Assembly (NCBI RefSeq): GCF_026262505.1
Contig: NC_067204.1
Coordinates: 12,418,522 to 12,482,521 of the forward strand
Direction of reading: 5' to 3'
Source of the DNA: Trichomonas vaginalis G3
Lineage: Eukaryota > Parabasalia > Trichomonadida > Trichomonadidae
DNA: 64,000 bases
Of the stretch, positions 39,983 through 48,687 are shown one piece after another. Each line of letters begins with the position of its first letter. Position 1 is the first letter of the stretch. Below the pieces are notes generated by a model, which saw only the letters and a program-made list of their open reading frames with translations, ran no database searches and was not told where the DNA came from. Both the position numbers and the translations under genes were made by a program.

Positions 39983-40897
39983 ATGTTAGCAACAACTTCA
40001 CCAAACTCGTTAGTCATGAACCCAACTTCAATGTTAGTAGAAATGAAAAACTTCATTCCTTCTTCATATACTTTCGAAACAACAATCCAGAAGATAAAGC
40101 AAGAACTTCTCCAAGGAGATTTAGATTGCACTGCAAAAGATGAAACAAATGAAGAATATCTTTATGAAATGCAGGATATTATTGACCATCTACCTAAACT
40201 TCCTGAAATCCAACAACAAAAGCTCACTATTCCAGAATTCGATGAAATAGAAGTCAAAGCAACTGACTCAGTTGAAATTAAGAAGTTCATACGTAAGGTA
40301 AACTATGAGTTTCTTGGATTTCATTGCAACCACAAAGTCATGGACAAAGACTGCGACATGTTATATAAGAACATCTCTGACATATATAAATCTGGGGAGT
40401 TTAAGACCTACGACAACTTTGTTTCGTTAGTTGCTGAATGTGTATGGCAGATAAGAGATGAAGATAGAAGAGGTAAGGTATGGAACCAACAGATAAAACC
40501 CGCAACTTTTGAGTTAAAGAAAACCATTGACGCCTTAGTTGTTTTAGCAGGTAAGGTTTCAGAATATAACGCAAAAATGAACCCACAATGTTCAAAATGT
40601 AAAGCAGCAATGAGGAAATATAACTACTCCGTCAAAGAGATAGAACGTATGCGAAACGACTATGCTGACTTAAAGAAAGAAGCAGAGAAACCAGCAGAAG
40701 ATAAAATGGACATGTTAGCATTTCTGAACAAAAACTATCCAACTGCTGACGATTTCCTTCTTTCAGATGTCAAGAAGAAATATAAAGAAACCTTCGGCAT
40801 TGTTAAAACATTCGATGTACTGACAGAGGAAATCGAAGCCACAAAACTGTTTAGGATTTCAAATATACATCGTACAATTCATGTAAGACGCTTGTGA
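39983..40897 (+). CDS. Hypothetical Maverick protein, 304 aa
   Basis: An intact frame with class I promoter motif. Mostly helical and acidic to neutral, with a CSKCKAAMRKYNYS segment near residue 200 that holds a CxxC, and a C-terminal helical segment (FLNKNYPTADDFLLSDVKKK) reminiscent of winged-helix ends of viral helicases. It is flanked on both sides by inverted operator-like arrays, which suggests tight control. Family not recognised; a replication or regulatory role is possible from its promoter class. Confidence 0.65.
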   Translation: MLATTSPNSLVMNPTSMLVEMKNFIPSSYTFETTIQKIKQELLQGDLDCTAKDETNEEYLYEMQDIIDHLPKLPEIQQQKLTIPEFDEIEVKATDSVEIKKFIRKVNYEFLGFHCNHKVMDKDCDMLYKNISDIYKSGEFKTYDNFVSLVAECVWQIRDEDRRGKVWNQQIKPATFELKKTIDALVVLAGKVSEYNAKMNPQCSKCKAAMRKYNYSVKEIERMRNDYADLKKEAEKPAEDKMDMLAFLNKNYPTADDFLLSDVKKKYKETFGIVKTFDVLTEEIEATKLFRISNIHRTIHVRRL

Positions 40898-41260
40898 AAA
40901 AGAGGTGAAAAAAGAGGTGAGAAAACAGGTGAGATCTCACCTCTTCACCTAAAATATATTTTTATTGAATTCTGAGTAAAATGACATATGGAACACATAC
41001 TTTTTCAGTAAGGACATATGGGGTGAAAAAAGAGGTGAGAAAACAGGTGAGATCTCACCTCTTCACCTAAAATATATTTTTGTCTGATTTACGCTCATTA
41101 CGATGAAATACAACAACAAAACATTGACGAAGAAGTCTTGACAAAACATTTACGATGAAATCTATTTCCTGTGTTGTTGTCAAAATGTCATGTTGTCACC
41201 ATTTTCAAAAAGATGTTAGTTGACCTGGTGACCTGGTGACCTGGTGACCTGGTTCCACCT
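40898..41260. promoter_or_regulatory. Operator-like arrays downstream, inverted relative to the left ones
   Basis: GGTGAGATCTCACC at 40928-40941 and 41046-41059, each followed by CTCTTCACCTAAAATATATT, then class I-like leaders with ATGs at 40981 and 41103 that lead into fragments only. Ends with tandem GGTGACCT units (41221-41252), the reverse of 38762-38793. Confidence 0.6.
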
Positions 41261-41310
41261 AAAATATATTTTTGCTGAAAAAAATGACCAAATTTCATGA
41301 TATAACTGTA

Positions 41311-41850
41311 TTTTTTTTACGAAGAGAACTTTAACACTTCGTCAAAAAAATGACGTTTACCATGTAAAACGCTTATGAAAATCGTGAAATTTTTACGAAG
41401 AGAACTTTAACACTTCGTCAAAAAAATGACGTTTACCATGTAAAACGCTTATGAAAATCGTGAAATTTTTACGAAGAGAACTTTAACACTTCGTCAAAAA
41501 AATGACGTTTACCATGTAAAACGCTTATGAAAATCGTGAAATTTTTACGAAGAGAACTTTAACACTTCGTCAAAAAAATGACGTTTACCATGTAAAACGC
41601 TTATGAAAATCGTGAAATTTTTACGAAGAGAACTTTAACACTTCGTCAAAAAAATGACGTTTACCATGTAAAACGCTTATGAAAATCGTGAAATTTTTAC
41701 GAAGAGAACTTTAACACTTCGTCAAAAAAATGACGTTTACCATGTAAAACGCTTATGAAAATCGTGAAATTTTTACGAAGAGAACTTTAACACTTCGTAA
41801 AAAAATGACGTTTACCATGTAAAACGCTTATGAAAATCGTGAAATTTCTC
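41311..41850. repeat. Seven tandem copies of a 76-bp unit
   Basis: Units repeat with exact 76-bp spacing (anchor at 41321, 41397, 41473, 41549, 41625, 41701, 41777) and almost no differences. Each contains a small hairpin with ACGAAG and CTTCGT arms. The array runs into a fragment similar to codons 72-90 of the KilA-N gene at 42702. The near identity implies recent amplification. Confidence 0.95.
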
Positions 41851-41967
41851 TAGGCCGACTTTTATCGGCCTTGCATAAAACTCATGAAAATCGTCAAAAA
41901 AATCCCTGAAATCATATCTTTTATACAAGATAGAAAAAATAAAATTAACGCTAGTTTTTTTAAAATA

Positions 41968-41990
41968 TTTTTTTTTATTTTGTATGTAAG
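41968..41990 (+). promoter_or_regulatory. Class I Maverick promoter motif (A-TATTTTTTTT-ATTTT)
   Basis: An AAAATATTTTTTTT box then ATTTTGTATGTAAGAAC, about 30 nt before the ATG. Similar boxes precede the genes at 35711, 39055, 39983, 42702, 45955 (-), 46350 (-) and 47613 (-): HNH, KilA-N, helicase and small non-virion proteins. Distinct from the class II motif. Confidence 0.7.
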
Positions 41991-41998
41991 AACAGGAA

Positions 41999-42613
41999 AT
42001 GACAAACACTGAGTTTGAAACAGTTAAAAAGATAGACAATGAGACCAAAGTGGTTAGAATTGGTGATTTAAACGTAAGATACTCAAAGAAATACAACAAA
42101 TATTCTTTGTCAGACATTTTAACACTATCTGAAAAGAAAACATCCCACGACTGGGTTAGAAATGCTTCTACTCAGAAAATTTTGACAAAAAATCCTGAGC
42201 TTATGATATCGGTAAGATTCTATGGAACAAGAACATATCTTATAGACAAAAGTCTTATACCACTAGTTTTGTTCTGGATTGACCCAGTTGTTGGATATAA
42301 TTTCATAACATATGGTTCATTCGATACGGAACGTTGCAGTGAAGGCTTACTTTACATCGTTCAGAAACCGAAGGACTTCAATACAAAGAGATATAAGATA
42401 GGAAGAACATATAATATAACTCAAAGATATGACAGTACAGTCAATAGAGTTAAGGTTGTGTTTGTTAACGATATGAGAGCTGCTGAAACAGAACTACTTG
42501 AAAAGTTTGAGAAAATGTATGGTGCTCCCACGAAAGGTAAAGAAACGTTTGAAGTAGATGAGATAGATAGTGCTATAAAATTATTTGACGAAGTTGCTGA
42601 AAAATACATGTAA
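41999..42613 (+). CDS. KilA-N plus T5orf172 (GIY-YIG-like) protein, 204 aa
   Basis: Residues about 15-105 fit a KilA-N DNA-binding domain (IGDLNVRYSKKYNKYSLSDI, DWVRNASTQKIL, then LIPLVLFWIDP). Residues about 118-190 fit the T5orf172/MUG113 nuclease-like fold: LLYIVQKP, RYKIGRTYNITQRY and the Glu in RAAETELLEKFEK. Such two-domain proteins are common in large DNA viruses and phages. Likely a DNA-binding regulator or nuclease. Intact frame, class I promoter. Confidence 0.75.
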   Translation: MTNTEFETVKKIDNETKVVRIGDLNVRYSKKYNKYSLSDILTLSEKKTSHDWVRNASTQKILTKNPELMISVRFYGTRTYLIDKSLIPLVLFWIDPVVGYNFITYGSFDTERCSEGLLYIVQKPKDFNTKRYKIGRTYNITQRYDSTVNRVKVVFVNDMRAAETELLEKFEKMYGAPTKGKETFEVDEIDSAIKLFDEVAEKYM

Positions 42614-42701
42614 AGCGTTTATTTTTGGTCTTTTATACAAGATAGAAAATAACGCTAGTTTTTTATAAAATATTTTTTTTATTTTGTATGTAAAGACAGT
42701 A

Positions 42702-43526
42702 ATGTCAACAACAGAGAACACAACAACTGCTATCGTTCATGAAGCCATAAGTGAAGAATACGAGTACATACAGTTTAACAAACAACTCCGTCTCATTCGT
42801 TCGGTCAAAGATGACATGTACCAAATGCAAAGTATTTTGACAGCATGTTTTGCACCAGACACTAAACACGCAGACGATTGGTTCAAAAACCAAAGCACAC
42901 AAGAACTTTTGAGTGAAATTTCTCTAGACCGACTTTTTTCGGCCTTGCATAAAACACATGAAAATCGCAAGAATTTGGCTCCTGGTTTGAGAGGTTGGTA
43001 TGTACATAGACTTTTAGTAAATGCTGTTGCAATGTGGGCTTCACCTCGCTATGCATGGCATGTTTACAAACTTCTTGACGAAATTCATAGACAAGAACGT
43101 GAAGAGCTAGAGAACAAGCTTGAAGCAAAAGATGAAGTCATTGAAGCAAAAGACAAAAACATACAGAAAAGAATACCACGTTCGGTACCAAAAGGAAAGG
43201 AAAAGAACTATAAGTATATGATTTACACTGAAGAGATGGAAAATGAAGAAGACAGAGATATGGTTATGTTGCATTTAGTCAGAAGAAACAACAAAAGCTT
43301 TTACGACCTTGCTAAGATTTACAAATCTGACAGAAATTGGTTCTATCGCGAAAACTTACCGATTTCAATGACACCGAATGAAGATGTTAAACAGATAGTT
43401 CAAGATACTTTACCTCAAACACACTATGATATGAAAGGTTGTACAATACTTACCTTCAAAGAAGATTTACCGCTACTGAAAGAAAAAATAACAGAGTATT
43501 TTGACAACTTCAAACAAGCAGAGTAG
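42702..43526 (+). CDS. KilA-N domain protein with DUF3627-like C-terminus, 274 aa
   Basis: DWFKNQSTQELLSEIS and GLRGWYVHRLLVNAVAMWAS followed by PRYAWHVYKLLDEIHRQ match KilA-N proteins of giant viruses. A coiled segment (KLEAKDEVIEAKDKNIQKR) links to a C-terminal domain (RSVPKGKEKNYKYMIYTEEM) of the type paired with KilA-N in mimiviruses and ascoviruses. The ATG at 42702 is preferred over a TTG-initiated frame a few codons upstream. Probably binds DNA; it is the best candidate to recognise the nearby half-site arrays, by inference only. Confidence 0.75.
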   Translation: MSTTENTTTAIVHEAISEEYEYIQFNKQLRLIRSVKDDMYQMQSILTACFAPDTKHADDWFKNQSTQELLSEISLDRLFSALHKTHENRKNLAPGLRGWYVHRLLVNAVAMWASPRYAWHVYKLLDEIHRQEREELENKLEAKDEVIEAKDKNIQKRIPRSVPKGKEKNYKYMIYTEEMENEEDRDMVMLHLVRRNNKSFYDLAKIYKSDRNWFYRENLPISMTPNEDVKQIVQDTLPQTHYDMKGCTILTFKEDLPLLKEKITEYFDNFKQAE

Positions 43527-43596
43527 ATGAACCATTTATTTTTCAAGCTTGACACCAAAGATGGCTCAGGTAGCTCTATAAGGTAAATTGTCTTGT

Positions 43597-44060
43597 CCGA
43601 GTCCTTCTGGCATTCCGAGTCCTTCTGGCATTCCGAGTCCTTCCTTCCGACAGGAAAAGTTTTTCTTTCCAACAGGAAAAGTCCTTCCTTCCAACAGGAA
43701 AAGTTTTTCTTTCCAACAGGAAAAGTCCTTCCTTCCAACAGGAAAAATTTTTCTTTCCAACAGGAAAAGTCCTTCCTTCCAACAGGAAAAGTCCTTCCTT
43801 CCAACAGGAAAAATTTTTCTTTCCGACAGGAAAAATTTTTCTTTCCAACAGGAAAAAATTTTCCTGTTGTCCGTCCGTAAACCATTCAAATTTTCGAAAA
43901 TTGAGAACTTTTTGGCCGACCTTCAGGAAAAATTTTTCTTTCCGACAGGAAAAGTTTTTCTTTCCGACAGGAAAAGTTTTTCTTTCCGACAGGAAAAGTT
44001 TTTCTTTCCAACAGGAAAAGTTCTTCCTTCTGGCATTCCGAGTTCTTCCTTCCGACAGGA
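43597..44060. repeat. Minisatellite of AACAGGAAAAG units
   Basis: Alternating blocks CCTTCCTTCCAACAGGAAAA and TTTTTCTTTCCAACAGGAAA of about 20-22 bp, with three CCTTCTGGCATTCCGAGT units at the left. Each unit holds a short TTTCC/GGAAA inverted repeat. ORFs on both strands here are repeat artefacts. Confidence 0.9.
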
Positions 44061-44162
44061 CACAAACGAATGTCCGACGTACCACCAACCGAGTCCATTC
44101 CAAAGCCAGAAGAACCGAAAGCTGCAGCACCACAACAGACTAAGACCAAACACTTACATTTT

Positions 44163-45037
44163 TCAAGCTTGACTTTTTACAATTTGAACTTTGTTCGCGT
44201 AGATATGAATTCTGAAAGAAGTATGAGGGTCTTGTATGACTTTGTACTTCTCCCATAGTTCATGTCTGTCAAACTTACCTGCCATGGACTCTTTCATAAG
44301 TTCCATGAAATCGTCTTCGGACAATCCGGGGAAAAGTACAATGTCAGTAAGTATTCTCTTTACATCCTTACTTAAACTCTTGGCTGTCTGTACACAAATG
44401 ACAACTGAGATGTTAAAGTGTCTGAGCTTCTTAAGAATTCGACACATGTCTTGTTCTCTATTCTTTAACAAAGGATGAGAAGCAAAGTCATCTAAGATAA
44501 GAAGACATCTATGAGGGTACGTTTTCCAATCGTAAGATTGCAATTTCTTCGAAATGTATTCTATCTCTTTCTGTTTGTTTCTGAAGTGTTTCTTCTCTAA
44601 TATTCTCTGCATTTCCTCATTTGGTCTTTAAACTTCGAATTTATATACTCATTTATAGCATTGTACTTCAAAACCCTTCTTTGGTACTTCTTTATCCAAT
44701 CTAACAACTCAGAGTCTTTTATACATACTAACTTAGACTTCTTTATAATATCTTTGAACGAATTGACGGTTTGGTCAAATTGACCAGAAGTACTACAAAT
44801 GACAACTAACTCATAGAATGGGTTCTTCTCATCTAGTTCTTGTTGTTGTGCAGCCATTTTAAGATAAGTGAAAGTCTTACCCGACCCAGGTGGTGCAATT
44901 AGACCTGTTATACCATTCTGAGCAAATAAGAACTTGTCATGTATGGGTTTTATCTGAGCATTTTCCAACTTCCTCTTGTTCTTATTTAAAACATTCTCAA
45001 ATTTTTTGTCAATGTCAGCAAACTTTTTTTCTAACAT
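44163..45037 (-). pseudogene. A32/FtsK-HerA-like genome packaging ATPase, frameshifted
   Basis: Walker A in GITGLIAPPGSGKTFTYLKM and Walker B in RCLLILDDFASHPLL, followed by SVVICVQTAKS, the order of viral packaging ATPases that pump DNA into capsids. A one-base loss near 44,618 splits the gene, with the first part stopping at 44597 and the rest open to 44163. The ATG at 45037 is chosen since the longer frame to 45139 would overlap the divergent gene at 45074. Confidence 0.88.
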
Positions 45038-45073
45038 ATTTTTAGAAAAATTAAAATTTTTATCTTTTAGAAA

Positions 45074-45519
45074 ATGTCTAGCGATTTCGCTATCTATATT
45101 CGAGACAAGCTTTTCGACAGCAAAACATCTGTCGACCATAAAATCTTACATAGTGTAAACAAGAAAGGTGAATTTGTTCTAAAGTTCTGTTTCTGGGAAT
45201 ATGACAAGAACCATAAAACATTAAGCAGAGCAGTCTTAAAATTTGTCAATGACAGACTTGTTGACAGAGATGACGCCTCTTGGAGAGATGAAGTCCAACA
45301 AAACTTCTTAGAATGCAAAGAAGACACATGCACTGTTCTTGAAGATGAAATAGAAAACAGAATAGAGAGCTATTAAAGGACAAAGAACTTTTACAAAAAT
45401 ATGGTTCTGAGAAGTTTGACATAACTCCACCAGAAAAGAAGAAGAGAGAAAAGAAAGAAAAGAAAGTAGAAGAAGAGAAGAAAGAACCTGAACCAGAGAA
45501 GAAGAAATTTGACATGTAA
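45074..45519 (+). pseudogene. Hypothetical Maverick protein with Lys/Glu-rich tail, frameshifted
   Basis: Class II motif TTTTTATCTTTTAGAAAATG. 100 codons open to 45376, then the frame changes to a Lys/Glu/Pro-rich tail ending at 45517-45519. The N-terminal part is alpha/beta (IYIRDKLF, EFVLKFCFWEYDKN). Divergent from the ATPase. Family unknown. Confidence 0.5.
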
Positions 45520-45535
45520 AAATAAAATTTTATTT

Positions 45536-45955
45536 TTAGAACATTTCTGGGTCAATGTCAATGTTCTCTTCCTCTTTAGGAGCAAACACTGGCTTAGACT
45601 CTAAAATCTTTTTACCCAATTTACCTTGAACTTCAACTATCTTAGACTCATAATATTCATAGTCGTCTGCTTTCTTTGGTTCATAAGGTATAACAAGTTT
45701 GTATGCTTTGCCTTCTTTAAGGTTTGAGAACCTTCTGTCAAAACTTTCTTTGACTGCTAACAAACCTTCTATGTCTAAGTCTTCAAATTTCGCACCATTT
45801 TTAGTCACAATAGCAAACTTAACTGGTTCGATGTTCCAAACTTTGCTGAATGAAGACTTTTCAAAATGGTAGAAGTAAACATTCAAATATGTGAATGGGT
45901 CTAGTTCTTCTTTAAGTCCTGACATGTACTTGTTTACTGAGATGAATTTCGTCAT
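45536..45955 (-). CDS. Hypothetical Maverick protein, 139 aa
   Basis: An intact frame with the class I promoter motif and a leader (ATCCGATAGAAAAGATG) shared with the next gene at 46350. Strand-rich centre (PVKFAIVTKNG, KAYKLVIPYEPKK) and acidic C-terminus ending EENIDIDPEMF. The size and acidic tail resemble single-stranded DNA-binding proteins, but no OB-fold motif is certain. Confidence 0.55.
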   Translation of the reverse strand: MTKFISVNKYMSGLKEELDPFTYLNVYFYHFEKSSFSKVWNIEPVKFAIVTKNGAKFEDLDIEGLLAVKESFDRRFSNLKEGKAYKLVIPYEPKKADDYEYYESKIVEVQGKLGKKILESKPVFAPKEEENIDIDPEMF

Positions 45956-45993
45956 CTTTTCTATCGGATAAAAAAAATATTTTTTTTTAAAAT

Positions 45994-46350
45994 TTACTCA
46001 GAAAAATTTTTCTTTGTATATACACCATTCTGAACTTCGAAAAGATGTTTTATACCAGCATAGAATTTTTCTCTAGAGCTTGGTCTTATATCGTTTTCAT
46101 GACAATATTTTCTATATTCTTCATATAAAGCCTTTGATTCATACATTTCATAAGGACAATCTAACCAGAATAGCGCATATCCATTTTCGTTATCTAGGTC
46201 TCTATATGTTTCTTCTGTTTGTGGAATTTCGCTTTCTTCTGTTTGTGGAATTTCGCTTTCTCTATTTAGTTCTATGTCTATATATTGTGGCTTAAAAAGA
46301 TGTGGGCAAGAAGGGTCTGGCGCTATGTAAAAAGTTAATTTTTCTGTCAT
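45994..46350 (-). CDS. Small protein sharing the helicase C-terminal domain, 118 aa
   Basis: The last 45 residues (YRKYCHENDIRPSSREKF and so on to VQNGVYTKKNF) are clearly related to the end of the helicase at 46387, the winged-helix-like tail of D5-type helicases. The N-terminal part contains a direct duplication SEIPQTEESEIPQTEE. Probably a partial duplication of the helicase gene with its own promoter; it could compete for the same DNA or partner. Confidence 0.6.
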   Translation of the reverse strand: MTEKLTFYIAPDPSCPHLFKPQYIDIELNRESEIPQTEESEIPQTEETYRDLDNENGYALFWLDCPYEMYESKALYEEYRKYCHENDIRPSSREKFYAGIKHLFEVQNGVYTKKNFSE

Positions 46351-46386
46351 CTTTTCTATCGGATAAAAAAATATTTTTTTTTTAAT

Positions 46387-47613
46387 TTACTCATAAAAAT
46401 TTTTCTTTGTATATACACCATTCTGAACATCTAAAAGACTTTTGACATTTGCCAAGAATGTTCGTTTAGACGCTGTCATATAACCATACTCTTGACAATA
46501 TTGTTTATACGAATCGTACAATGACCTTTCATCTAATGACACAAAGTCAGTTTCATCTATGAACAGTTCATATACACTCTTGTTTGCTTCTAACAATGTT
46601 TGTCTCTCTTCGGTATGTGGAATTTGTCTTGGATTGAACTTAGAAATATCTAATGTCATGAAATATGAGAACAAGTGGTTGTAAAAGTCAGATGTCAAAG
46701 TTTCTGCTAAGTCGTCAAAATATTCTGTATCTTGCATATGAGAATCTGACGTTCTGACAACTACATATCTTCTGTCAGAACTTTCTAACTTCATCGGAAC
46801 AGCATTGTTTGAAACCATGACGAAGTTTGCAACATTTTCACAAACTCTTTGGTCTTTATATTTTCTTTCAACAACTCCAACTTTGTCTGTTATAAGACTC
46901 TTCAAAGCATCTGAGTTCAAAACTTTTGTTGTATCTATACTTTGAAGTTCGTTACATACTATAAGTTTCATATTCTCTATTGAAGAGTTAAATTTACCGC
47001 AGATGTTTTCTAAGTTTGTCATATTCGGATTCGAATAGCCCTCTAACAGTTTGCATAAGATATCTGTAAAGAAAGTGTTCTTACCTGTTCCTTGTTTTCC
47101 AATTATAATGAGAGGCAGTTTCATTTTTAGCACTTGGATGTTGTAAGATGTTTGCAAACCAACATAAGATATATACTCATAGACTCTTTCGTTTCCATTG
47201 CATATAATTTCTTTGACATGGTCTAACCAAGCTTCTATAACATTTTCTTTCCATTCTACTTGTTCGTATTTATATCCAGTGAAGATAGAATAGAAGTTTG
47301 GAGATGGTGTATAAAACTTTATACCACGAACTGAAAAATCTTCAAGTTTTGACAATAAGATATCCCAAGCATCTAACATCTTCATACCAACTTGTACGAC
47401 TTTTATTTTCTTAAGTTTCTGTCTACATTCTTGTTCTGAAACTATTGTCGCTCTTGGTTTGTTAAAGACAACATCCCATTCTTTCATGACATAACATTCT
47501 GGGGCAGAGTCGACATAAATGACTAAACGTTTCAAATTCTCGACTGCTTTGTTATAGTCTCGAAATGGACACATATTTCTGAATGTTTGGAAGTCATAAA
47601 AAATCTGAAACAT
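46387..47613 (-). CDS. Superfamily 3 (D5-like) replicative helicase, 408 aa
   Basis: Hexameric helicase of small and large DNA viruses. Walker A LIIIGKQGTGKNTFF near residue 170, Walker B LIVCNELQSID near 220, and motif C VMVSNNAVPMKLESSDRRYV near 270 with the sensor Asn and arginine finger. A winged-helix-like tail follows. No primase domain is visible at the N-terminus. Intact, class I promoter. Helicases of this type are standard in virophages and polinton-like viruses rather than in classic animal Polintons. Confidence 0.88.
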   Translation of the reverse strand: MFQIFYDFQTFRNMCPFRDYNKAVENLKRLVIYVDSAPECYVMKEWDVVFNKPRATIVSEQECRQKLKKIKVVQVGMKMLDAWDILLSKLEDFSVRGIKFYTPSPNFYSIFTGYKYEQVEWKENVIEAWLDHVKEIICNGNERVYEYISYVGLQTSYNIQVLKMKLPLIIIGKQGTGKNTFFTDILCKLLEGYSNPNMTNLENICGKFNSSIENMKLIVCNELQSIDTTKVLNSDALKSLITDKVGVVERKYKDQRVCENVANFVMVSNNAVPMKLESSDRRYVVVRTSDSHMQDTEYFDDLAETLTSDFYNHLFSYFMTLDISKFNPRQIPHTEERQTLLEANKSVYELFIDETDFVSLDERSLYDSYKQYCQEYGYMTASKRTFLANVKSLLDVQNGVYTKKNFYE

Positions 47614-47654
47614 CTATTCTGTACATTTTTATAAAAATAAAAAAAATATTTTTT

Positions 47655-48440
47655 TTATTCTTGAGCTATTTGTGCATTTGTTGTTCTTGAGCTATTTGTG
47701 TTGAAGTTTTCTTGTAGTACAATACTTTCACCAGTTGCATCTTCCAATTCGAAACTTTCTGCCGTCATTGACAAATACATAGGACATAAAAGTTTTACAG
47801 GAACAAAGTTTGCGTCAACTAAGGTTAAGTTTATGTTTGCTAAAGTGTTTGAGTTTACTAAAGCTGAAAACTCTGCATTCGAATGAACAATAGGCAAACC
47901 AGCAGAGAATGTGTTATTTATACGCATAAGTATTTTTTGGTCATAGTAGTTTCTGTCGACATTCGAATAACACTTTGAACCTAAGTTTGAAACAATATAT
48001 AAAATAGGTGTACTTAAAGTCAATGGAACGGATAGACCTTGTATGACACCTTTTCCTGTTATAGGAAACTGTTGGTAGTAAAAACCAGATATAAGTTTTG
48101 TATTATAGCTCATATCGTTTATACTAAACTCAGTCGGATATCCAAACATAATGAAACCTGCTCTAGTTGCAGCACATGTTACATCCGTCCTTAAAGTATT
48201 AAATAAGTCAACAAAACCTGTTGGTGGTATATCTGAGTAAGTATCTTCAAAGAAGTATTTTTTACCATTCACAACAACAAAGTCTTCTGGTGTCAAAAGA
48301 GCAAAACAGGCTTTAGTCGTCACTGTGTTTAAGGTTAGTTTACAATATCGTCCTTGAGGACTTTGTAAGTTTGTTGTTATAGAATTATATGACTCAGGGT
48401 TTTTAGTCGTAATAGTATAAACCACTATGTCTTCTGCCAT
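47655..48440 (-). CDS. Penton-type minor capsid protein, 261 aa
   Basis: Size, beta-rich pattern and position next to the major capsid gene fit the single-jelly-roll penton of Polintons. Segments such as PTGFVDLFNTLRTD, ILMRINNTFSAGLPIV and VPVKLLCPMYLSMT alternate as strands. Intact. The extreme C-terminus contains a short duplication (TNSSRTTNAQIAQE). The assignment rests on context more than on a unique motif. Confidence 0.65.
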   Translation of the reverse strand: MAEDIVVYTITTKNPESYNSITTNLQSPQGRYCKLTLNTVTTKACFALLTPEDFVVVNGKKYFFEDTYSDIPPTGFVDLFNTLRTDVTCAATRAGFIMFGYPTEFSINDMSYNTKLISGFYYQQFPITGKGVIQGLSVPLTLSTPILYIVSNLGSKCYSNVDRNYYDQKILMRINNTFSAGLPIVHSNAEFSALVNSNTLANINLTLVDANFVPVKLLCPMYLSMTAESFELEDATGESIVLQENFNTNSSRTTNAQIAQE

Positions 48441-48450
48441 TTACATATAT

Positions 48451-48681
48451 TTAAAAGTTTTTCTGAAAGTGGAGAAGAACTTCATCTAAACTTTCACATG
48501 GCGTTTCTTGAAGTTCTCTGTCTAAGAAGTTCAAATATTTTGTAAAGACATAGAACTTTCCTTTGTCTACACGAACAAACAAAACAGGGTCTTTCATATC
48601 GTTCAAAAGTGTGTAAAGTCCTTTACATGAAATAAAGTCTATATTGTTTTTCTTCAAACATCTTTCAAGAAGTTTTGACAT
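48451..48681 (-). CDS. Small Maverick protein, 76 aa
   Basis: Between penton and the 194-aa gene with short spacers, so probably expressed with the virion module. Alpha/beta composition (LLERCLKKNNIDFIS, VLFVRVDKGKFYVFTKYL). Not recognised. Confidence 0.5.
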   Translation of the reverse strand: MSKLLERCLKKNNIDFISCKGLYTLLNDMKDPVLFVRVDKGKFYVFTKYLNFLDRELQETPCESLDEVLLHFQKNF

Positions 48682-48687
48682 TTTTAC

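Noticed and set aside
41311-41850. Possible CRISPR-like array
   Set aside because: Units are contiguous 76-bp tandem repeats with no unique spacers, and the organism is a eukaryote.
43588-44172. Ser/Phe/Gln/Lys-rich ORFs up to 194 codons on both strands
   Set aside because: Read-through of the AACAGGAAAAG minisatellite in all frames.
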